The position numbers and the translations under genes were made by a program. Below, piece after piece: positions 31,199-35,616 of a DNA stretch of 35,616 bases. The notes beneath the pieces were generated by a model. The model had not been told where the DNA came from. It was given only the letters and a program-made list of their open reading frames with translations, and searched no databases. Within the stretch, counting starts at the first letter, position 1. Every line of letters starts with the position of its first letter. Source of the DNA: Acidobacteriota bacterium (GTDB taxonomy: Bacteria; Acidobacteriota; Vicinamibacteria; Fen-336); NCBI GenBank assembly GCA_022340585.1, contig JAJDNS010000181.1:1-35616 (forward strand), in the 5' to 3' direction.

Positions 31199-32269
31199 TC
31201 AGAGGATCAGCGTCGCGTCCCCGTAGGAGTAGAAGCGGTACCGATGGCGGACGGCCTCGGCGTAGGCGCCCAGGATCCGCTCCCGGCCGGCGAAGGCCGA
31301 GACGAGAAGAAGGAGGGAGGAGCGGGGCAGGTGGAAGTTGGTGATCAGAGCGTCCACGACGCGAAAGCGATACCCGGGGGTGATGACGAGATCGGTCTCG
31401 CCGCCGTGAGCCGGCCTCACGCCGCCGGGGGCGAGGCTCGCCTCGAGGGCGCGCGTGGTGGTGGTGCCGACGGCGACCACCCGGCGTCCCTCCTTCCGGG
31501 CGCGGTCCACCGCCTCCGCCGTTTCCGACGGAACGGTGAAGCGCTCCGGGTCGACCCGGTGGGCGCGGACGTCGTCGACCTCGACCGGGCGGAAGGTGCC
31601 GGGACCGACATGGAGAACGACCTCGGCGGTCTCGATCGCCCGGGCCTTCAGGCGGTCGAGGAGGTCCGGGGAGAAGTGCAGTCCCGCCGTCGGGGCCGCC
31701 ACGCTCCCCGTCTCGCGGGCGAACACGGTCTGGTACCGCTCCCGGTCGGCGGGCCGGTCGGGGCGACGGATGTAGGGTGGGAGGGGCATGTGGCCGTGCC
31801 GCTCGACCGCCGCGTCGGGGCGGCCATCCTCGGGCACCAGGCGGACGCGGCGCAGGGGCCCGGAGGAGGTGACGGTGGGGTGCCCGGCGGGGGGAGTGGC
31901 CTCGACCCGGACCTGGAAGCCGGGAGCCACGTCCACTTCGGCACCGGGGCGCAGGCGGCGCCCGGGACGCAGGAGGGCGTCCCAGAGGTCCGGGCCGCGG
32001 CGCCGCACCAGGAGGATCTCGGCCGCGCCCCCCCCGGGGCGGGTGCCGAGGAGGCGGGCGGGCAGGACGCGGCTCCGGTTGACCACGAGGAGGTCGCCGG
32101 GGGTGAGCAGGTCGGGAAGGTCCTGGAAGGTGCGGTGCGTCAGGGTGCCGCCGGCGCGGTCGAGAACGAGAAGCCTCGACGCCGCGCGATCCGGCAGGGG
32201 CGCCTGGGCGATCAGCTCCGGGGGCAGCTCGTAGTCGTAGCGATCGATGGAGTGGGTGTCGTCGGGCAT
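31199..32269 (-). CDS. queA: S-adenosylmethionine:tRNA ribosyltransferase-isomerase
   Basis: 356 residues. It transfers the ribose of SAM to 7-aminomethyl-deazaguanine in tRNA to form epoxyqueuosine. Family landmarks: YDYELPPELIAQAPLPDRAASRLLVLDR, PGDLLVVNRSRVLPARLLG, ERYQTVFARETGSVAAPTAGLHFSPDLLDRL, HVGPGTFRPVEVDDV, ALITNFHLPRSSLLLLVSAFAG. Full length. It lies 87 bp downstream of ruvB on the same strand, an arrangement common in bacteria. No tgt or other queuosine gene is seen in the window. Confidence 0.96.
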   Translation of the reverse strand: MPDDTHSIDRYDYELPPELIAQAPLPDRAASRLLVLDRAGGTLTHRTFQDLPDLLTPGDLLVVNRSRVLPARLLGTRPGGGAAEILLVRRRGPDLWDALLRPGRRLRPGAEVDVAPGFQVRVEATPPAGHPTVTSSGPLRRVRLVPEDGRPDAAVERHGHMPLPPYIRRPDRPADRERYQTVFARETGSVAAPTAGLHFSPDLLDRLKARAIETAEVVLHVGPGTFRPVEVDDVRAHRVDPERFTVPSETAEAVDRARKEGRRVVAVGTTTTRALEASLAPGGVRPAHGGETDLVITPGYRFRVVDALITNFHLPRSSLLLLVSAFAGRERILGAYAEAVRHRYRFYSYGDATLIL

Positions 32270-32356
32270 ATGGGTGCGCCCCCCAAGCGTACCGTCAGTC
32301 CGGCCGGGAAGCAGAGCCTCCTGCGGCGGCGACGGATCGGCGGACGTTCGAGGAAC

Positions 32357-33391
32357 CTAGAAGAGCTTCTTCTGAGCGCGCGGGGGCGCGGCGCCCGGAG
32401 ACGGGCGGCCGAAGTGCTCGTAGGCCCGGGGCGTCGCGACCCGGCCCCGGGGTGTGCGATCGAGAAAGCCCAGCTGGAGGAGGTAGGGCTCGTAGATGTC
32501 CTCGATGGCGTCGGGCTCCTCGCTGATCGAGGCGGCGAGGGCGTTCACGCCCACCGGGCCCCCGCCGAACTTGTCGATGATGGTGAGGAGAAGACGGCGG
32601 TCGACGTCGTCGAAGCCGTGGGCGTCGACCTCGAGGAGGGCGAGGGCATCCCTCGCCACGGGTAGGGTGATGGTGCCGTCGGCGCGGACCTGGGCAAAGT
32701 CCCGGACGCGGCGGAGTAGGCGGTTGGCCACTCGGGGCGTGCCTCGGCTCCGCTGGGCGATCTCACGGGCTCCCTCGACGTCGATGGGGACCTCGAGGAT
32801 CCGGGCCGAGCGGGTGACGATGACCTGGAGATCCTCCTCGGTGTAGAAGTCGAGGCGGTGCACGATGCCGAAGCGCCCCCGCAGCGGCGCGGTGAGGAGG
32901 CCCGCCCGCGTGGTGGCCGCGACCAGGGTGAAGGGCTTGAGCGGGACCTTCATGGACCGCGCGCCGGGCCCGCTGCCGATCATGAGGTCGAGGCTGTAGT
33001 CCTCGAGGGCGGGGTAGAGGATCTCCTCGACCTTGGCCTCGAGGCGATGGATCTCGTCCACGAAGAGGATCTCCCGGTGGTCGAGGGCGGTGAGGAGGGC
33101 CGCGAGGTCACCGGCCCGCTCGATGATGGGGCCGGCGGTGGCCTTGATGGGAACGGCGAGCTCGGCGGCGAGGACGTGGGCCAGGCTCGTCTTTCCCACC
33201 CCGGGGGGACCGAAGAGGAGGACGTGGTCCAGGGCCTCGCCGCGGCCCCGGGCGGCCTCGATGGCCACGCGGAGGTTGGCCACCACCTGGGGCTGGCCCA
33301 CGTACTCGTCGAGGTTCCGGGGGCGGAGGGACTGCTCGTAGCCCAGGTCGTCGTCTATGGGTTGGCCGGTGACGAGGCGGTTGTCGGTCAC
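32357..33391 (-). CDS. ruvB: Holliday junction branch migration ATPase RuvB
   Basis: 344 residues. Hexameric AAA+ motor that drives branch migration with RuvA. Walker [10 protein letters not shown] (61-69), Walker B FVDEIHRL (110-117), sensor 1 [11 protein letters not shown], arginine-containing [12 protein letters not shown], and the C-terminal winged helix ([23 protein letters not shown]) are complete. GTG start at 33391; the ruvA stop lies 18 bp upstream. TAGGAC (33401-33406, minus) 9 nt before the start resembles the local -10 boxes and might be an internal promoter. Confidence 0.97.
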   Translation of the reverse strand: MTDNRLVTGQPIDDDLGYEQSLRPRNLDEYVGQPQVVANLRVAIEAARGRGEALDHVLLFGPPGVGKTSLAHVLAAELAVPIKATAGPIIERAGDLAALLTALDHREILFVDEIHRLEAKVEEILYPALEDYSLDLMIGSGPGARSMKVPLKPFTLVAATTRAGLLTAPLRGRFGIVHRLDFYTEEDLQVIVTRSARILEVPIDVEGAREIAQRSRGTPRVANRLLRRVRDFAQVRADGTITLPVARDALALLEVDAHGFDDVDRRLLLTIIDKFGGGPVGVNALAASISEEPDAIEDIYEPYLLQLGFLDRTPRGRVATPRAYEHFGRPSPGAAPPRAQKKLF

Positions 33392-33408
33392 GATGGTCCG
33401 GTCCTAGC

Positions 33409-34002
33409 TTACCGCCCCGAGAGGACTCGGAGGGTCCGGCGCAGGAGCTCCTCGAAGGGTCCGTGTCCCTCCTGCTTCAGGGCCTTCTCCACGCCGCGCT
33501 CCGCCTCCGAGCGGGAGTAGCCCAGGTGGACCAGGGCGGAGACGAGGTCGTCCCGGGGGCCAGCCGGGGACTCCTCGGGGGCCGGCTCCACTCCCTCGAG
33601 CCCCGTCATCTTGTCCTTGAGCTCCACCACGAGGCGCTCGGCGGTCTTCTTCCCCACGCCGGGGATGCGAGTCAGGCGGGCGACGTCGCTGGCGCGCAGG
33701 GCGCCGACGAGCTCGGGGGGCTCGATTCCCGAGAGGATGGAGATGGCGAGGCGCGGACCCACCCCGGCCACCGCGATGAGGTGCTCGAAGAGGGTCTGCT
33801 CGGTCGCGGTGAGGAAGCCAAACAGCGCGAGGGCGTCTTCCCGGACGTGGGTGTGGGTGAGAAGGTTGACCTCGGTCCCGGGCTCGCCGAGACGGTAGAA
33901 CGTGCTCACCGGGATGGTGACCTGGTAGCCGACGCCGCCCACGTCGACCACCACGGTCTGGGCGTCCTTCTTGAGGATTCGGCCGTGGAGGTGGGCGATC
34001 AC
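33409..34002 (-). CDS. ruvA: Holliday junction DNA-binding subunit RuvA
   Basis: 197 residues from GTG 34002 (VIAHLHGRILKK...), which overlaps the ruvC stop by 4 bp (GTGA). The OB-fold N-domain (1-63) contains DVGGVGYQVTIP. The two helix-hairpin-helix motifs are VAGVGPRLAISILS and IPGVGKKTAERLVVELKDK. The C-terminal UBA-like domain binds RuvB (DLVSALVHLGYSRSEAERGVEKAL). The frame is open for 13 more codons upstream, but the GTG fits the RuvA start exactly. Confidence 0.96.
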   Translation of the reverse strand: MIAHLHGRILKKDAQTVVVDVGGVGYQVTIPVSTFYRLGEPGTEVNLLTHTHVREDALALFGFLTATEQTLFEHLIAVAGVGPRLAISILSGIEPPELVGALRASDVARLTRIPGVGKKTAERLVVELKDKMTGLEGVEPAPEESPAGPRDDLVSALVHLGYSRSEAERGVEKALKQEGHGPFEELLRRTLRVLSGR

Positions 34003-34487
34003 GAAGGCACCACCGCGCCGGTGTGAACGCAGGCGAGGCACAGCGCGACCGCGAGGGCGTCGGCGGCGTCACCCGCCTCGCCGGGCCCGGGCAGGTCCAG
34101 GATGCGCGCCACCATGAAGGCAACCTGTCGCTTGTCGGCCCGGCCGAAGCCCGTCACCTGCTGCTTCACCGTGGCCGGAGGGAACTCGTGCACCGGAAGG
34201 CCGGCCTCGGCCCCGGCGAGGAGGACCACACCCCGGACGTGACCGAGGACCAGGGCGGTGCGGGTGTTGGCGGCGTGGAAGACGTCCTCGACGGCGAGGA
34301 GGTCCGGCCCGAGGCGCTCGATCACCCCGGCGATGCCGGCGTGAATGTGGCGCAGGCGCTCGGGGAGGGAGTGCCGGCGGGGAGCGGCGATGGCGCCCTT
34401 CTCCACCAGGCGGTGGCGTCGCCCGTCGGTGTCGATGGCCCCGTAGCCCGTGCGGAGGGACCCGGGGTCGACGCCGAGAATGAGCAT
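33999..34487 (-). CDS. ruvC: Crossover junction endodeoxyribonuclease RuvC
   Basis: 162 residues. Holliday junction resolvase of the RNase H fold. The four acidic catalytic residues are present: Asp7 (GVDPGS), Glu67 (AVEDVF), Asp140 and Asp143 (GDAADALAVAL). It follows yebC by 11 bp, so yebC-ruvC-ruvA-ruvB-queA form one operon in the usual bacterial order. Confidence 0.96.
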   Translation of the reverse strand: MLILGVDPGSLRTGYGAIDTDGRRHRLVEKGAIAAPRRHSLPERLRHIHAGIAGVIERLGPDLLAVEDVFHAANTRTALVLGHVRGVVLLAGAEAGLPVHEFPPATVKQQVTGFGRADKRQVAFMVARILDLPGPGEAGDAADALAVALCLACVHTGAVVPS

Positions 34488-34498
34488 TCCCCCGGGGC

Positions 34499-35251
34499 CT
34501 AGCCGGCCGCCGACGCCTCCATGTCCGCGGCGGAGATCTCGGAGTTCTCCCAGACGTTCTGGACGTCCTCGTGGTCCTCGAGGGCATCCAGGAGCTTCAG
34601 CATGGCCTGGGCCTTGGGTCCCTCGAGCGCCATGTTGTTGTCCGCGATCTTCTTGACCTCCGCGTCATCGGGCTCGATCCCCGCCTTCACCACGGCTTCG
34701 CGCACCGCCTCGAAGTCCCCGGGGGCGGTGTACACGGTGAAGCCCTCTTCCTCGGTGACGATGTCCTCGGCGCCCGCGTCGAGGACGATCTCCATGAGCT
34801 TGTCCTCCGTCGTCTTGTCGGCGGCGATGGAGATGACACCCCGGGGGTTGAACATGTAGGCCACGGAGCCGGGGTTGCCGAGGTTGCCGTTGTGCTTCGA
34901 GAAGAGGTGGCGGATCTCGGAGACCGTCCGGTTGCGGTTGTCGGTCGATCCCTCGATGAGGAGGGCGACGCCCCCGGGGCCGTATCCTTCGAGGACGAGG
35001 TCCTCGTACGTGGTGCCCTCGAGCTCGCCGGTGCCCTTCTTGATGGCCCGGGTGATGTTGTCCGCCGGCATGTTGGCGCCCTTGGCCTTGTCGACCGCGG
35101 TGCGCAGGCGCGGGTTGGAGTCGGGGTCCCCGCCGCCGAGACGTGCGGCGATGGTCATCTCACGGATGATCTTGGTGAAGAGCTTGCCCCGCTTGGCGTC
35201 GGTGGCGCCCTTCTTGTGCTTGATCGAGTGCCATTTGGAGTGTCCGGACAT
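34499..35251 (-). CDS. yebC: YebC/PmpR family transcriptional/translational regulator
   Basis: 250 residues. Marks are [32 protein letters not shown], the DNDNR-like [24 protein letters not shown], and the acidic C-terminal domain [15 protein letters not shown] ([14 protein letters not shown]). YebC/TACO1 proteins have been tied to transcription control and to relief of ribosome stalling at proline runs. The second role would suit a proteome with so many Pro-rich linkers, such as the FHA protein here. GGAGAAGG precedes the ATG. Its leader contains repeat copy E. Confidence 0.96.
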   Translation of the reverse strand: MSGHSKWHSIKHKKGATDAKRGKLFTKIIREMTIAARLGGGDPDSNPRLRTAVDKAKGANMPADNITRAIKKGTGELEGTTYEDLVLEGYGPGGVALLIEGSTDNRNRTVSEIRHLFSKHNGNLGNPGSVAYMFNPRGVISIAADKTTEDKLMEIVLDAGAEDIVTEEEGFTVYTAPGDFEAVREAVVKAGIEPDDAEVKKIADNNMALEGPKAQAMLKLLDALEDHEDVQNVWENSEISAADMEASAAG

Positions 35252-35263
35252 CTGCCTTCTCCT

Positions 35264-35340
35264 GAGGACCGAACCGGCCTGGGGCCGGATGCCTTGGCCA
35301 GCGACACGATTGCGCCATGGCGATCCCGTCCCGGGCAGGA
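35264..35340 (+). repeat. Dispersed two-hairpin repeat, copy E
   Basis: TGAGGACCGAACCGG, hairpin CCGGCC-tgg-GGCCGG, then the long arm GACACGAT...GCCATGGC...GATCCCGTC. It lies between the yebC -10 box and the yebC start, so it would be transcribed in the yebC-ruvCAB leader (complement strand). Confidence 0.8.
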
Positions 35341-35350
35341 CTGTGGGGCA

Positions 35351-35356
35351 AGTTTA
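35351..35356 (-). promoter_or_regulatory. Extended -10-like box (TGC-TAAACT) for the yebC-ruv operon
   Basis: ATGCTAAACT on the minus strand, about 100 nt before the yebC ATG. It lies 59 bp downstream of the rRNA terminator, so the ruv operon would be transcribed separately from the rrn operon. Confidence 0.45.
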
Positions 35357-35414
35357 GCATCCGGGTCGGGGACTGGAGGAAGGGGGCGGCGAACCGCCGA
35401 GGGCCCCACGCCGC

Positions 35415-35449
35415 CAAAAAAGGAAGCCCCGGTCCGTGAGGACCGGGGC
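35415..35449 (-). terminator. Rho-independent terminator of the rRNA operon
   Basis: On the minus strand, a perfect 10 bp stem (GCCCCGGTCC with GGACCGGGGC), loop TCAC, then TTCC and six T. It lies 34 bp downstream of the 5S 3' end. Confidence 0.93.
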
Positions 35450-35482
35450 ACATCGAAGATGGAGAATCGAGATGAAGAAAAG

Positions 35483-35600
35483 TCCCGGCAACGTCCTACT
35501 CTCCCACCAGGCTACCCTGACAGTACCATCGGCGCTGGAGGGCTTAACGGCCGTGTTCGGAATGGGAACGGGTGTGGCCCCTCCGCCATGATCACCGGGA
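35483..35600 (-). rRNA. rrf: 5S ribosomal RNA
   Basis: About 118 nt read on the minus strand, starting TCCCGGTGATCATGGCGG and ending GTTGCCGGGA, so the terminal helix TCCCGG/CCGGGA closes. Conserved segments CCGTTCCCATTCCGAAC and GCGCCGATGGTACTG are present. The last 16 bases of the window (35601-35616) would be the 23S-5S spacer. The rest of the rrn operon lies to the right of the window. Confidence 0.96.
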
Positions 35601-35616
35601 TGAACTTATCAAGCCG

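Noticed and set aside
29834..32665. Plus-strand open frame of about 940 codons
   Set aside because: It is antisense to kdgK, queA and ruvB, all with full family motifs. Low-complexity Gly/Arg/Glu composition.
35341..35414. tRNA or small RNA between the rRNA terminator and yebC
   Set aside because: No cloverleaf, no T-loop GTTCGA motif; only the yebC -10 box is seen.

Overview
The window is about 35.6 kb of very GC-rich (near 70% by eye) bacterial chromosome, almost entirely coding and with no phage or plasmid genes. The organism looks like an uncultured or little-studied Acidobacteriota-type bacterium. This rests on a VWFA-related protein of the type first described in Acidobacteria, DUF4388 and FHA/TPR proteins, a lipoprotein-rich diderm envelope, a folK-deoxynucleoside kinase pair and GTG starts. 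A myxobacterial or deltaproteobacterial relative is not excluded.

Left part (1-9.3 kb), envelope and polysaccharide: the C-terminal part of a Wzz/BY-kinase chain-length regulator, a secreted carboxypeptidase-regulatory-like protein, then on the minus strand an acyl-CoA ligase, two O-antigen-ligase-type membrane proteins, an Asp/Gly-repeat lipoprotein and an FHA-TM-TPR protein. Middle (9.4-19.2 kb): folK, a deoxynucleoside kinase, a SprT-like metallopeptidase and a heterodimeric ABC exporter on the plus strand; an M20 amidohydrolase, a multi-pass membrane protein, an RsuA/RluB-type pseudouridine synthase and a FabZ-like protein whose catalytic histidine motif is absent.

Right part: a GAF-GAF-PP2C phosphatase, a VWFA protein preceded by a perfect CRP-like site, an OmpA-type lipoprotein, an ECF sigma/anti-sigma pair, an NhaC antiporter and DAHP synthase (19.3-27.3 kb). 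From the right edge to 27.6 kb everything lies on the minus strand: 5S rRNA with its terminator, yebC-ruvC-ruvA-ruvB-queA, kdgK-eda, an HNH nuclease and a DUF4388 protein. Genes are tightly packed, with many 1-4 bp ATGA, GTGA or TGATG overlaps.

The most unusual content is non-coding. A two-hairpin repeat of about 75 bp occurs five times, at gene borders, with compensatory changes in its main stem. One copy encodes the C-terminus of a membrane protein and one sits in the probable yebC leader. A separate 85 bp MITE-like inverted repeat supplies the last 25 codons of the pseudouridine synthase. A 55/56 bp tandem repeat has grown from the 3' end of the DUF4388 gene. Several genes have a (TG)C-TA---T extended -10-like box 5-9 nt before the start codon, which suggests leaderless or nearly leaderless transcripts. 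No tRNA, CRISPR array, insertion sequence with transposase, or complete rRNA operon is visible; only the 5S end of an rrn operon enters at the right edge.
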